Assembly: GCF_018135625.1 (NCBI RefSeq)
Contig: NZ_CP073078.1
Location: 1,533,501 to 1,597,500 of the forward strand
Source of the DNA: Phenylobacterium montanum
Lineage (GTDB): Bacteria; Pseudomonadota; Alphaproteobacteria; Caulobacterales; Caulobacteraceae
Direction: 5' to 3'
Length of the DNA: 64,000 nucleotides
Both the position numbers and the translations under genes were made by a program. The notes under the pieces are model-generated. The model searched no databases, was not told where the DNA came from, and worked only from the letters and a program-made list of their open reading frames with translations. Positions 51,072-61,324 of this stretch are shown in pieces (the first letter of the stretch is position 1; every line of letters starts with the position of its first letter).

Positions 51072-51716
51072 GTGAACCGTTTGAAGCCCTCGGATCCGGC
51101 TCCCGCAGAGACTGACGACATGGGCCAGCGTATTGTGCGCGCCGCTTTCCAGACCTTCTCCGAGAAGGGCTACGCCGGCGCGAGCACGCTCCTGATCGCG
51201 ACCCGCGCCAAGGTTTCCAAGCGGGACCTCTATGCGATGTTTCCGAGCAAGGAGGCGATGCTTCTCGCTTGCATCACCACCCACTCCGAAAGAATGCGGA
51301 TGCCGGAGGGCCTTCCTGAACCGGAAGACCGCCAGATGCTGGCCGCAGCGCTGGAGGCCTTCGCGGCGAATTTCCTAGGCGAAACGCTGAATCCGGACGT
51401 CATTGGCATGCACCGGCTGGCGATCGCAGAGGCCATCCGATCGCCCGAGGTCGCGCAGATGCTCGAAGAGGCGCGGGAGGCCAACCGCGCCATCCTCTAC
51501 GAGCTCTTTGTCCGAGCCCAGGGCAAGGGACTGCTGCCTTCGGGAGACACAGCCGAGATGGTCCGCAAATATCTCGCTCTGGTTTTGGAGGATCTGATCC
51601 TTAGTCTGCTCCTCGGAGTGCTGCCGCAGCCCAGTCGCGCTCAGATCCAGCGTCACGCCACCAGAGCGGCAGTCGATTTCCTGCTTCTTTATCCATCGCC
51701 GGGCCAGAGCACGTAG
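51072..51716 (+). CDS. TetR-family repressor of the efflux operon
   Basis: The 214-residue protein has a TetR helix-turn-helix (~20-65; FQTFSEKGYAGASTLLIATR and VSKRDLYAMFPSKEAML) and a helical ligand-binding domain to the end. Proteins of this type repress RND pumps and release DNA on binding a hydrophobic inducer. GTG 51072 follows GGAGA; the upstream frame is not needed. It is last in the operon, so repression would be autoregulated through the three GGTAC-N6-GTACC operators at the head of the operon. Confidence 0.9.
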   Translation: MNRLKPSDPAPAETDDMGQRIVRAAFQTFSEKGYAGASTLLIATRAKVSKRDLYAMFPSKEAMLLACITTHSERMRMPEGLPEPEDRQMLAAALEAFAANFLGETLNPDVIGMHRLAIAEAIRSPEVAQMLEEAREANRAILYELFVRAQGKGLLPSGDTAEMVRKYLALVLEDLILSLLLGVLPQPSRAQIQRHATRAAVDFLLLYPSPGQST

Positions 51717-51770
51717 ACCGCCGCGAGACCTCGGGCGATGATTTCGTCGCCTTCGATCGAAACCGGCTTC

Positions 51771-51835
51771 AATGACCGCTCCTGAGGAACAACCTCGGCA
51801 CTAAAGCCCGAGGCCTGACGACTGCTACTGGCGAG
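51771..51835 (+). repeat. 65-bp intergenic element, copy 7
   Basis: It starts AATGACCGCTCCTGAGGAA and ends ACGACTGCTACTGGCGA. An internal hairpin CCTCGG/CCGAGG lies at 51794-51814. Confidence 0.45.
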
Positions 51836-51910
51836 TTGCTCTCCCTTCACAGGGATGGCTGCGCGACGACAGGCGGACGCCCTGCTGAGCGTTACGGTGT
51901 TTCGCCTGGC

Positions 51911-52966
51911 CTAGGCGCGTTCGAAGCCAGCCAGCACGGTCGTCACACAGCTTCCGATCGTATCGAGGTTGTAGCCTCCCTCCTGAACGAGCACGGTCGG
52001 AACGCCGAGGCGTCCGAGCCTGGCGCCAGCGGAACTAAACCCGTCAAAGGTCACCTTCAACTCGTCGGTCGGGTCGGCCTCATGCCCGTCGACGCCAAGC
52101 GACACCACCAGGGCGTCGGGCGCATAGGCTGCGATACGAGCGCAGGCGGTTTCGAGGGCGGCCAGGAAAGTAGCGTCGCCAGCGTGATGCGGCAGCGGAA
52201 GGTTCAGGTTGTAGCCGTGGCCGCGTCCCTCGCCACGCTCCTGGTCGTAACCAACGAAGTAGGGATAGCAGTCATCAGGATCGCAATGGATCGAGATGAA
52301 GAGAACATCGTCGCGATCGTAAAAGATGCGCTGGGTGCCGTTGCCATGGTGCGAATCGATGTCGATGACCGCGACCCGTCCGATGCCGCTTCGCAGATGT
52401 TGCGCCGCGATGGCGGCGTTGTTCAGGTAGCAGTTGCCCCCGCCGCGATCCTTGTCCGCGTGGTGGCCGGACGGGCGGCAAAGGGCGTAGGCGGAGCGCT
52501 CGCCCATGAGCACGGCCTCCGCGGCCGCCACGGCGAGATTGGCCGAGGCCGCAATGGCCTCCCAGCTTTGCTCGCCGATCGGCATCCAGAGATCGCTGGC
52601 GTGATACCCCGCCCGGCCAAGGGCCGAACTCGGGTAGCGGGCGTCGACGCCGCGAACGGGAAAGATCAGCGGATAGGCGTCTCCCGAATGGGTCAGCAGC
52701 CCAGTAGCGAGGGCGGGCTCAGCCGCCTTCCGCCAGGCCGCCCAAGCGGTCTGCAGATATTCCAGGTACTCGGGCGTGTGGACTTCTGCGATCGGCCGCA
52801 ACCCATATGGAGGCGCCTCCAGCACGAGGTGACTGTCGCGCTTCAGCGCCTCCAGGATGTTCTCGGCGCGGGCCGGCGGATCAGGGGTGAAGGCGATGAT
52901 CTGCCCCCAGATGTAGAAGCTCTCGGGACTGTGGTTGGCGTGCTCGGCGCTGTAGAAGACTTTCAT
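51911..52966 (-). CDS. Histone-deacetylase-fold hydrolase, acetylpolyamine amidohydrolase-like
   Basis: The 351-residue enzyme has the HDAC/arginase-fold signatures RPSGHHADKDRGGGNCYLNN, VIDIDSHHGNGTQ (zinc ligands Asp and His) and SLGVDGHEADP (third zinc ligand Asp). The pattern matches acetylpolyamine amidohydrolases, which remove acetyl from N-acetylputrescine or related amines. It is probably a cytoplasmic zinc enzyme. It is last in the oxidase-RidA-monooxygenase operon (11-bp gap), supporting a role in amine or polyamine breakdown. Confidence 0.9.
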   Translation of the reverse strand: MKVFYSAEHANHSPESFYIWGQIIAFTPDPPARAENILEALKRDSHLVLEAPPYGLRPIAEVHTPEYLEYLQTAWAAWRKAAEPALATGLLTHSGDAYPLIFPVRGVDARYPSSALGRAGYHASDLWMPIGEQSWEAIAASANLAVAAAEAVLMGERSAYALCRPSGHHADKDRGGGNCYLNNAAIAAQHLRSGIGRVAVIDIDSHHGNGTQRIFYDRDDVLFISIHCDPDDCYPYFVGYDQERGEGRGHGYNLNLPLPHHAGDATFLAALETACARIAAYAPDALVVSLGVDGHEADPTDELKVTFDGFSSAGARLGRLGVPTVLVQEGGYNLDTIGSCVTTVLAGFERA

Positions 52967-52977
52967 CGGCTCTGTTC

Positions 52978-54825
52978 TCAGTTTGTCGATTGAGGATATG
53001 TCCCAAAGTCAGCCGGCGAGCGCTCCAAACCATCTCCGCTGTCGGCGCTGTCCGTCGCCGTCGGCTGGGCCCGACCAAAGACGCGGATGGGAAGTTTTTC
53101 CAACCGCGCCTTGAGCTGCAGCGCAAGAAACAGCGAATAGAAACGCGATTGCGCCAGGTTGCCGCCGTGGAACCACAGCCCCTCCTGCGCCGTGGGCTTC
53201 CACATATTGCGCAGCTCGCCTTCCCAAGGCCCGGGATCGTGGGCGGTGTCCGAGCCGTAACCCCAGACCTTGCCCACTTTCGCCGCAACCTCTTCGGAGA
53301 CGAGATCGCCGACCACCTGGTCCATTGACCCGAAGCCGGTCGCGCAGATGATCAAGTCGGCCGAAACCGTGGAGCCATCGGACAGCAACACGCCCTCAGG
53401 GACGAAGCGTTCGACACCGACCCGCGAGCGCAGCTTGATCCGCCCGCTCGCGACCAAATCCGAGGCGCCGACATCGATGTAATAGCCTGACGCGCGGCGC
53501 AGGTATTTCAGGGCCATGCCCGTTCCATCCTCGCCAAAGTCGTGCATGAACCCTGCCGCCTCGAGCCGGGCGTAGAACTCGGCGTCGCGCTGAGCGATCA
53601 TCAGGTTCAATGGCCGGTGGATCTCAGGCGCGAGGCGCAGGGGCATGGACGCGCTGAGGAGATCCGCCCGCTCGGTCGTGATGCCTGACGCCAGCGCAGT
53701 TTCCGAGTAGAGCCCAGACAGGAGCAGATCCAGCACGGTCTGGGAGCGGACGACGTGCGTCGAGGATCGCTGGATCATGGTCGCGTCCGCGCCGTGCTCG
53801 ACCAGGTCGGCGCAGATGTCGTGGGCCGAGTTGTTCGACCCGATCACCGCAACCTTGCGCCCCTCGTAGCCACGGCCGCCCGAATATTGGCTGGAATGCA
53901 TGATCGGCCCGGCAAATGTTTCGGCGCCCTCGAACCTGGGCATGTTGGGCCGGCCGGCATTGCCCGTGGCGATCACGAGATGCCGCGGCCGAAGCGTGAC
54001 TTGGTCGCCGGCGCGTCGAACCTCGACCCGCCAGATTTGTTCGCTGGCGTCGTAGGCGGCCCGAAGGCATTCGGTGGATCCCCAGACGTTCAGCTCCAGG
54101 ATCTGGGCATAGGCGTCGAGCCAGTCGGCGATCTGGTCCTTTGGCGTGAAGACTGGCCAGGTCTCCGGGAACGGCAAGTAGGGCATGTGGTCATACCAGA
54201 CCGGGTCATGCAGGCTGAGCGAGTGATAGCGCGAGCGCCACTGGTCGCCCGGCCGCACGTTGCGCTCGACCACCAGGGCTGGGACGTCGAGCTGGCGCAG
54301 GCGGGCGGCGAGGGTCAGTCCGGCTTGTCCGCCTCCGACAATCAACACGAATGGCTGGTCTTCCACGCCGATCCGGGCCTGTTCGGCCTTGCGGGTGTCC
54401 AGCCAGTTCCACTGCGGATGCCGGGGATCGAGGGTGGGCCCCTTGCGGCGGTGTCGCCCCACATGCTGCTCGAAGCCGGTGAGGTCCTGGAGCGTGGTGA
54501 AGAGGGTCCAGCACCGGCCCTGCTTTAGGCGGACATAGCCGGTCCCACGGCCCAACGCAGTGTCGAAGCTGACGAAGCCTTCCTGCCCTGAGCTGGCTGC
54601 TGTATCCACGACCCGCCAGTTTCGCGACCGCCGAGCCTCGGTCGTCGCCTCCAGCATGCCGCGGATGGCGCTGCGTCCTTCCAGTGTCAGCAAGTTCCAG
54701 GTGAACGCGACAAAGTCTCTCCAGAAGCCGTCTGGCTCGAACAGCTCTGCCGATCGCGCCGCCTCACCCGATGTCAGCGCCTTCTCGAACTCCGCCAGCC
54801 AAGTCCCCAGCGTTAGATCCGTCAT
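52978..54825 (-). CDS. Flavin-dependent monooxygenase with N-terminal SnoaL-like domain
   Basis: The 615-residue protein has a SnoaL/NTF2-like domain (~1-130) and then a two-dinucleotide flavoprotein. FAD binds at LIVGGGQAGLTLAARL and NADPH at VAVIGSNNSAHDICADL, with a late LIICATGFGS motif, as in FMO/Baeyer-Villiger-type N-hydroxylating enzymes. It could oxidise an amine or ketone. ATG 54825 follows GGGGAGGA; upstream in-frame sequence overlaps the RidA gene. It lies 32 bp after the RidA gene and 11 bp before the amidohydrolase. Confidence 0.85.
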   Translation of the reverse strand: MTDLTLGTWLAEFEKALTSGEAARSAELFEPDGFWRDFVAFTWNLLTLEGRSAIRGMLEATTEARRSRNWRVVDTAASSGQEGFVSFDTALGRGTGYVRLKQGRCWTLFTTLQDLTGFEQHVGRHRRKGPTLDPRHPQWNWLDTRKAEQARIGVEDQPFVLIVGGGQAGLTLAARLRQLDVPALVVERNVRPGDQWRSRYHSLSLHDPVWYDHMPYLPFPETWPVFTPKDQIADWLDAYAQILELNVWGSTECLRAAYDASEQIWRVEVRRAGDQVTLRPRHLVIATGNAGRPNMPRFEGAETFAGPIMHSSQYSGGRGYEGRKVAVIGSNNSAHDICADLVEHGADATMIQRSSTHVVRSQTVLDLLLSGLYSETALASGITTERADLLSASMPLRLAPEIHRPLNLMIAQRDAEFYARLEAAGFMHDFGEDGTGMALKYLRRASGYYIDVGASDLVASGRIKLRSRVGVERFVPEGVLLSDGSTVSADLIICATGFGSMDQVVGDLVSEEVAAKVGKVWGYGSDTAHDPGPWEGELRNMWKPTAQEGLWFHGGNLAQSRFYSLFLALQLKARLEKLPIRVFGRAQPTATDSADSGDGLERSPADFGTYPQSTN

Positions 54826-54857
54826 GCCCGTCCTCCCCAACGCATCCCAGGCGGCCC

Positions 54858-55262
54858 TCAGGCGCGAGGCGCCGCGGCGACCGCCGCGATCTCGATCAGC
54901 GCGGCGGGGACCGCCAGCTGGGCGACTCCGACCGCAGTCCACGCCGGATGCGGCTCACCAAGCCGGGCGGCCTTGATGGCGATGAAGGCCGGCATTTGGG
55001 CGGCAAGATCACCACGGTGATAGGTGGTCAGGCTGGCCACGTCCGCTAGGCTCGCGCCGGCCTCCGCGAGCACGGTTTCCAGCTGTGTAAAGGCGTTCTC
55101 CACCTGGACGTCGAATTCGGCGGGAAGGCTCATGTCCGCAGCGAACCCGATTACGCCCGAGACGATGATCTGGTCGCCGATCCGCACCGCCGGCGCGAAC
55201 TGATAGGCGTCATAGGCGGCCTGGTGCGAGGCGGGGACGATCGCCGCGAACGATTTGGGCAT
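54858..55262 (-). CDS. RidA/YjgF-family protein
   Basis: The 134-residue protein matches the RidA fold along its length (FAPAVRIGDQIIVSGVIG near the start, PAWTAVGVAQLAVPAALIEI near the end). RidA members hydrolyse reactive enamine/imine intermediates; this sequence lacks the conserved C-terminal Arg-x-x-V-E-I pattern (here LIEIAAVAA), so activity is uncertain. It sits between an amine oxidase and a monooxygenase, where it would clear imines. ATG 55262 is 18 bp after the oxidase stop. Confidence 0.87.
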   Translation of the reverse strand: MPKSFAAIVPASHQAAYDAYQFAPAVRIGDQIIVSGVIGFAADMSLPAEFDVQVENAFTQLETVLAEAGASLADVASLTTYHRGDLAAQMPAFIAIKAARLGEPHPAWTAVGVAQLAVPAALIEIAAVAAAPRA

Positions 55263-55280
55263 GGTTGGGCTCCCCGGGGG

Positions 55281-56609
55281 TCAAACGCGGCCAAGCCGCA
55301 GGTCGGCGTCCACGGCGCGGTCGGGCCGCTCGAAATGCCATTTGAGGCCCTGCACCGCGAGCCAGCGCAGCGGTTCGGGCGGCAAGGGGATAACCCGTCG
55401 CTTGAGGAGCTCGACATATTCGTTGCGCCGCCCGAGAACCTGGTCGGCCAGCATCGACCCGTTCAGAGTAGCTTGCGCCACGCCGTGCCCGTTGTAGCCG
55501 AGACCATAGAAGACATCACCCCGGGCGTTGCCGTAGCTGAAGGGCAGGAAGTCGAGGGTCATGCCGATCCATCCGCCCCAGAAGCGCTCGATCATCAGAT
55601 CGGGAACCTGCGGAAAGCGGGCCTTGAGCAGGTCGACGTAGGTCGCGAACAGGGCGGGCCGGTCGCCATTCGCCAGCGCGCCATTGTAGCCGTACTGAAC
55701 GTATTTCGAGCCGCCGATCAGCCGTCCGTCCGCCGAAAGCCTATAGGACTCGAGGCTTTCGTGCGCGGTGTAGACGCCCTCGCGCCCGCTCCAGCCGATG
55801 GCGCGGAGCTGAGCCTCCGTCAGCGGTGCAGTCTGGAACAGGGTGACACGCAGCGGGAACACCCGGCTCTTCAGGCGCCCGAGCGTCGATGGCGTGTAGG
55901 CGTTGGTCGCCACGATCAGCTTGTCCGCCCGGACTGAGCCGCAAGATGTGACGACGCGCACCGGCGAGGCGGCGTCCTCGATCCTGGTCACCGGTGTGTT
56001 CTCGAAGATCCGCACACCGGCGGCGATGGCGGCTCGGCGCAAGGCCAGCACGTATTTGCCGGGATGCAGGTGCCCTCCTCCCCGCTCCAGCAGCCCCACC
56101 CGGAAGACGGGCGGCAGCTTGCGCGCCCGCATCTCGTCCTGGTCCAGGAACTGGACCTCAGCGCCGATGCTGGCGGCCAGGTCAGCGCTGCGTCGCAGCG
56201 GCTCGTAGTGGCGGGGATGAACGCCGGCGATGATGTTGCCGACGGGGTTGTAGTCGCAGTCGACGCCGTAGCGGGCGAAGACCTGCTCGGTGTGACGCAC
56301 CGCATGGTCGCCGAACCGCACATAGTCGGCTGCGCGCGCCTTGCCGAAATACTGGACCAGCGTCGGAACGTCCTTGCCGATGGTGGGCGTCAGGTGCCCG
56401 GCGTTTCGACCGCTGGCGCCCTTGCCACAGAAGTCCATCTCCAGAAGCACGACATCCACGCCTGCTTCGCGCAAAGCCAGGGCGGCGTTTAGCCCGGTGA
56501 ACCCGCCGCCTATGACGACGACGTCCGCTCGGATATCTTCCTTGAGGGGTTGCTGCACATCGCTGGGTTCCGCCACCCAAACACTGACCTCCTGAAAGTC
56601 GTAAGACAT
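55281..56609 (-). CDS. FAD-dependent amine/amino-acid oxidase (DAO family, PuuB-like)
   Basis: The 442-residue flavoprotein has the GxGxxG FAD motif VVVIGGGFTGLNAALALREA, the GRNAGHLTPT segment and a late YGLGYNGHGVAQATLNG motif. This is the glycine/D-amino-acid oxidase family, in the branch with gamma-glutamylputrescine oxidoreductase. It produces an imine and hydrogen peroxide from an amine substrate. ATG 56609 follows GAGG. It is first of the operon and divergent from the AraC regulator. Context with an acetylpolyamine amidohydrolase-like enzyme suggests polyamine degradation. Confidence 0.87.
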   Translation of the reverse strand: MSYDFQEVSVWVAEPSDVQQPLKEDIRADVVVIGGGFTGLNAALALREAGVDVVLLEMDFCGKGASGRNAGHLTPTIGKDVPTLVQYFGKARAADYVRFGDHAVRHTEQVFARYGVDCDYNPVGNIIAGVHPRHYEPLRRSADLAASIGAEVQFLDQDEMRARKLPPVFRVGLLERGGGHLHPGKYVLALRRAAIAAGVRIFENTPVTRIEDAASPVRVVTSCGSVRADKLIVATNAYTPSTLGRLKSRVFPLRVTLFQTAPLTEAQLRAIGWSGREGVYTAHESLESYRLSADGRLIGGSKYVQYGYNGALANGDRPALFATYVDLLKARFPQVPDLMIERFWGGWIGMTLDFLPFSYGNARGDVFYGLGYNGHGVAQATLNGSMLADQVLGRRNEYVELLKRRVIPLPPEPLRWLAVQGLKWHFERPDRAVDADLRLGRV

Positions 56610-56710
56610 CGCCACCTCATCGCTTCCACCCGGTCAGGACAAGCTATGGAAGGTGATGGCCCGAAGGCGTATCTCTTAGCGTCACGACCCTACCATTTGG
56701 CGCCAATCTC

Positions 56711-57703
56711 TTGAGCGACGACACCATTCAAGGCCAGACCCTGGACCGCGCCCTGGACGCGGCTCGGCGGCGCGGACTCGATCCCCAGCGGTTCTTCCGC
56801 CAGGCCGGAGTCCAGCCGATCCTGGCGACTTGGGCGGACAACAGGGTAAGCAGCCGCCTGTTCGCCGACTTCCTGCATTGGGCCGCCATCGAAGGCGACG
56901 ACCCGACGTTTGGACTGCACGTCGGCGCGGACTTCGAGCGCGGCGACCTCGGTGCCCTGGGATACTTCCTGCTGAACGCGCCCACGATCGGCGAAGGCTT
57001 GGCCGCCTCCGAGCGCTGGTTCGCCTATCTGCAGGATGGCGGCTTCTTCCGCGCGCGGCGGATGGGTCCGGACCTCGAACTGCTCTATGACGGCGGGGAC
57101 CTGCCTGAAGGCGCAAGACGCCAGGATGCGGAGTGCGGCCTGGCCATCATCGCTGGCCAACTCAGAAAATCCATCGGGGTCCGCCCCCGCGAAGTCCGCA
57201 GCCGCGATCATGCGAACGCCGCCGAGGAGGCCATCCGATCGCATTTCGGCTGCCGCGTGATCTACGGCTGCCCCGACTACGGCCTGGTCTACGATGCGGA
57301 TATCCTCGGCAAACCGATCCGCGGCGCCGACCCGGTCCTGTTTCAAATCCTGGGCGAATACGTCGCGCTCAAGGTCGGCGCCCTGCCGCCGCGCAACGAC
57401 ATCGTCGCCGAGGTGAAGTGGCGCCTTGGGCGCGGACTTGCGGACGGTACGGCTCGCCTCACCGCCGTCGCCAAGGACCTCAAGGTGAGCCCCCGCACGC
57501 TGCAGCGACGGCTTGCCGAACGCGGCGAGAGTTTCGACGCCCTCCTGGAACAGGTGAGGCTCCAGGCTTTCTCGGATTTGCGCAGTACCAGCGGAATGAA
57601 GAAGTGCGCCATCAGCGCGGAGCTCGGATTTTCAAATCCGAGCGCTTTCCACCGCTGGTCGCGTCGTCATGTGACGGCGCATCACAAATCTGAAGAACAT
57701 TGA
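56711..57703 (+). CDS. AraC-family regulator (OruR-type)
   Basis: The 330-residue protein has an N-terminal arabinose-binding-like sensor of the OruR/ArgR-type AraC group (~1-200) and a C-terminal double helix-turn-helix (LTAVAKDLKVSPRTLQRRL, then AISAELGFSNPSAFHRW). The last residues (RRHVTAHHKSEEH) depart from the usual ending, suggesting a modified C-terminus. The start is TTG 56711, the only plausible one. Divergent from the oxidase operon over 101 bp, it is the likely activator of that operon; OruR-type regulators respond to ornithine or related amines. Confidence 0.85.
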   Translation: MSDDTIQGQTLDRALDAARRRGLDPQRFFRQAGVQPILATWADNRVSSRLFADFLHWAAIEGDDPTFGLHVGADFERGDLGALGYFLLNAPTIGEGLAASERWFAYLQDGGFFRARRMGPDLELLYDGGDLPEGARRQDAECGLAIIAGQLRKSIGVRPREVRSRDHANAAEEAIRSHFGCRVIYGCPDYGLVYDADILGKPIRGADPVLFQILGEYVALKVGALPPRNDIVAEVKWRLGRGLADGTARLTAVAKDLKVSPRTLQRRLAERGESFDALLEQVRLQAFSDLRSTSGMKKCAISAELGFSNPSAFHRWSRRHVTAHHKSEEH

Positions 57704-57732
57704 GCCAGCAGTCCGCGTCACTGGCCCCACAG

Positions 57733-57796
57733 TATGACCGCTCTGGAGGGTACTTCCCGTTCCGTTGAAGCAGTCCTTTATGTCAGCAAATGGCGA
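57733..57796 (+). repeat. 65-bp intergenic element, copy 8
   Basis: It starts TATGACCGCTCTGGAGGGT and ends ATGTCAGCAAATGGCGA (57780-57796). Confidence 0.5.
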
Positions 57797-58043
57797 GCAG
57801 CGCCCCAAAGGGGCTGCCAGAACATCGTCCTGGCAGCCAAGTGGGCGCTCAGAGGGGCCAACCAATGAGCGGGGACCACATACCGTCGTCACCGTGACGT
57901 CAGTAGGGCTGGGTCAAAAATGTTCACAGCTTCTCGCAACATGCTTGCGTTGAGCCACGAGGGATCGCGCCGGAGAGCCATAAAGTGACGGCCCAGCCCC
58001 CGGGGCCGGCGCCCCTGCCTGAGGCCACGGCGGGGTCTGATGA

Positions 58044-58073
58044 GTGGCGCAAGCCCGGACGGGCTTGCGCCAC
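58044..58073 (-). terminator. Strong hairpin downstream of mucR
   Basis: GTGGCGCAAGCCC and GGGCTTGCGCCAC pair perfectly over 13 bp around a 4-nt loop, 5 bp after the MucR stop. There is no T-run. Confidence 0.5.
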
Positions 58074-58078
58074 CACGC

Positions 58079-58555
58079 CTAGGCCGGAACCTTGGCGACC
58101 CTGGGCTTGGCCGGCGCCTTGCGGGCGGCGCCCTTCGCAACCGGCTTCGCCGGCGCGGCGCCACGCCCACCCTGGCCGAGACCCATCTGCTTGGCGAGGT
58201 TCGAGCGCGCCTCGGCGTAGCTCGGCGCGACCATCGGATAGTCCTTCGGCAGCCCCCACTTGGCGCGATAGTCCTCGGGGCTCATGTTGTACTTGGTGCG
58301 CAGGTGGCGCTTGAGCGACTTGAACTTGCGACCGTCCTCCAGGCAGATCAGGAAGTCCGGCTGGATGGACTTGCGGATCGACACCGCCGGAGCCTGGGGC
58401 TCTTCCGGCGGTGCCGGCGGCGCCTCAGCGCCCGAGAGCGCGGTGTAGGTCGAGCGGATCATCGCCGGCAGTTCGGACGCGGCGACGCTGTTATTGCTGA
58501 CATAGGCCGCGACGATGTCGGCGGTCAGTTCGATGAGATTTGAGTTGTCGGACAT
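58079..58555 (-). CDS. mucR: Ros/MucR-family zinc-finger regulator
   Basis: The 158-residue protein has the MucR layout: a helical N-terminal region (~1-40), a central finger [20 protein letters not shown] (~71-90) and the [21 protein letters not shown] segment, then an Ala/Lys/Pro-rich basic tail. Ligand positions are C71, D74 and H84; the usual fourth His is Lys88, so zinc binding may be weak or absent. Known MucR proteins are H-NS-like repressors of many genes in alphaproteobacteria. ATG 58555 is the family start. It lies just outside the recombinase element. Confidence 0.88.
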   Translation of the reverse strand: MSDNSNLIELTADIVAAYVSNNSVAASELPAMIRSTYTALSGAEAPPAPPEEPQAPAVSIRKSIQPDFLICLEDGRKFKSLKRHLRTKYNMSPEDYRAKWGLPKDYPMVAPSYAEARSNLAKQMGLGQGGRGAAPAKPVAKGAARKAPAKPRVAKVPA

Positions 58556-58845
58556 GATTTCCCTATAGGGCAGGACAAAAGCCCCTGCCCAAAGGCAGCG
58601 ACATCGCCTGCATAAATATTCGATCGCCCCATCCGTCAACTCATATGCGGCTGACGAGCGAACAAGCGCCGCAGCGCACGCCACAGGTTCCGGACGGGTA
58701 AAGTCACGGATTGCGCCGCCGCTATTCGCCGTAAATTCTACGCCAGGATGCGAGAGCCCATCGGAATGACTTGCGATCGAATGCTCGTCGCCTAGCTCTC
58801 TATTCCATCAGAGGTCTTGCCGTTCGAGTTTTTGGAGTTGAGGCG

Positions 58846-59085
58846 ATGGCGGAAGCCGACCGTATTCTTCGCATCCGCACCGTGCTGCTGCGGACGGGCC
58901 TCAGCCGCTCCACCCTCTATCGCAAGATCCGCGAGGGCTCTTTCCCAAGCCCGCTGCGCATCAGCGTGCACGGCGCCGGCTGGCTGCAGTCGGCCGTCGA
59001 CCGCTGGATGGCCGACCCGATCGCCTTCTGGGAGCCGCCGCGGGACAGATCCGGACAGCCCCAGTCGCCGTCACAACCTGCCTGA
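58846..59085 (+). CDS. AlpA-like DNA-binding protein of the mobile element
   Basis: The 79-residue protein has a winged helix-turn-helix of the AlpA/MerR-like excisionase type (ILRIRTVLLRTGLSRSTLYR, then FPSPLRISVHGAGWLQSAV). AlpA proteins activate integrases or act as excisionases of prophages and islands. ATG 58846 follows GGAG. It precedes a small ORF and the serine recombinase, forming a three-gene integration module. Confidence 0.83.
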   Translation: MAEADRILRIRTVLLRTGLSRSTLYRKIREGSFPSPLRISVHGAGWLQSAVDRWMADPIAFWEPPRDRSGQPQSPSQPA

Positions 59086-59100
59086 TGCGCCGTTGATCAC

Positions 59101-59286
59101 ATGCCCGGCCCTTCGAAGAACAAGCTGAAGCTGCAGTTTCCGACCCGGCCGCCGCAACTATCCCTTGCAGATTCGGCCGAAGGCGCCGATCATCCCCTCA
59201 CCGAGCTGGCCCGACTCCTCGCTCGCCGGGCCGCCCGCCGCTGCTATCAGGACCAACTGCAGGAGCGCCGATCCAAGGACTCCTGA
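59101..59286 (+). CDS. Small protein between AlpA and the recombinase
   Basis: This 61-residue protein (MPGPSKNKLKLQFPTRPPQL...) has no recognisable domain. It is rich in basic residues, including a C-terminal helix (ARLLARRAARRCYQDQLQER) that could bind DNA. It starts 15 bp after the AlpA stop and ends 14 bp before the recombinase, so it is probably part of the same operon. Function is unknown. Confidence 0.6.
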   Translation: MPGPSKNKLKLQFPTRPPQLSLADSAEGADHPLTELARLLARRAARRCYQDQLQERRSKDS

Positions 59287-59300
59287 CCAGGAGATCGCCG

Positions 59301-61007
<1,707 letters not shown>

Positions 61008-61097
61008 TCGGTGGTTTTGGTGATGGAAGGGTCATGATTGGTTGGGGCGGGATTTTTTTAAATCCTGCGAACTTCATATGCGACATCCGTTTGGTAG

Positions 61098-61213
61098 ACC
61101 TGGCGGCGACCTACTCTCCCGCGCCTTGAGACGAAGTACCATTGGCCCAGGAAGGCTTAACGACCGAGTTCGGGATGGGATCGGGTGGGGACCTTCCGGC
61201 ATAGCCACCAGGT
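61098..61213 (-). rRNA. rrf: 5S ribosomal RNA
   Basis: The minus strand matches 5S rRNA: it begins near CCTGGTGGCTATGCCGG, contains CCCATCCCGAACTCGG, and ends near GAGTAGGTCGCCGCCAGG, about 116 nt. It lies between 23S and tRNA-fMet. Confidence 0.9.
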
Positions 61214-61324
61214 CGACTAAACGGATGTTGAGGGCATTACTGCCCTGGCAGGATTTAGAAAAATCCTGCCGCTTAGACATCAATGTCTGTCGTTACAAAG
61301 CTTCAGCATGAGTTTGGCTGAAGA
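61214..61324 (-). other. 23S-5S spacer with processing hairpins
   Basis: The spacer contains several short hairpins, including GGCAGGATTT/AAATCCTGCC and GGGCA/TGCCC, which are likely cut sites for rRNA processing. No tRNA is present in it. Confidence 0.5.

Larger units (their letters stand above)
57704..58078. other. Gene-free stretch
   Basis: These 375 bp contain 65-bp element copy 8 and the hairpin after MucR. No gene was seen. Confidence 0.5.
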
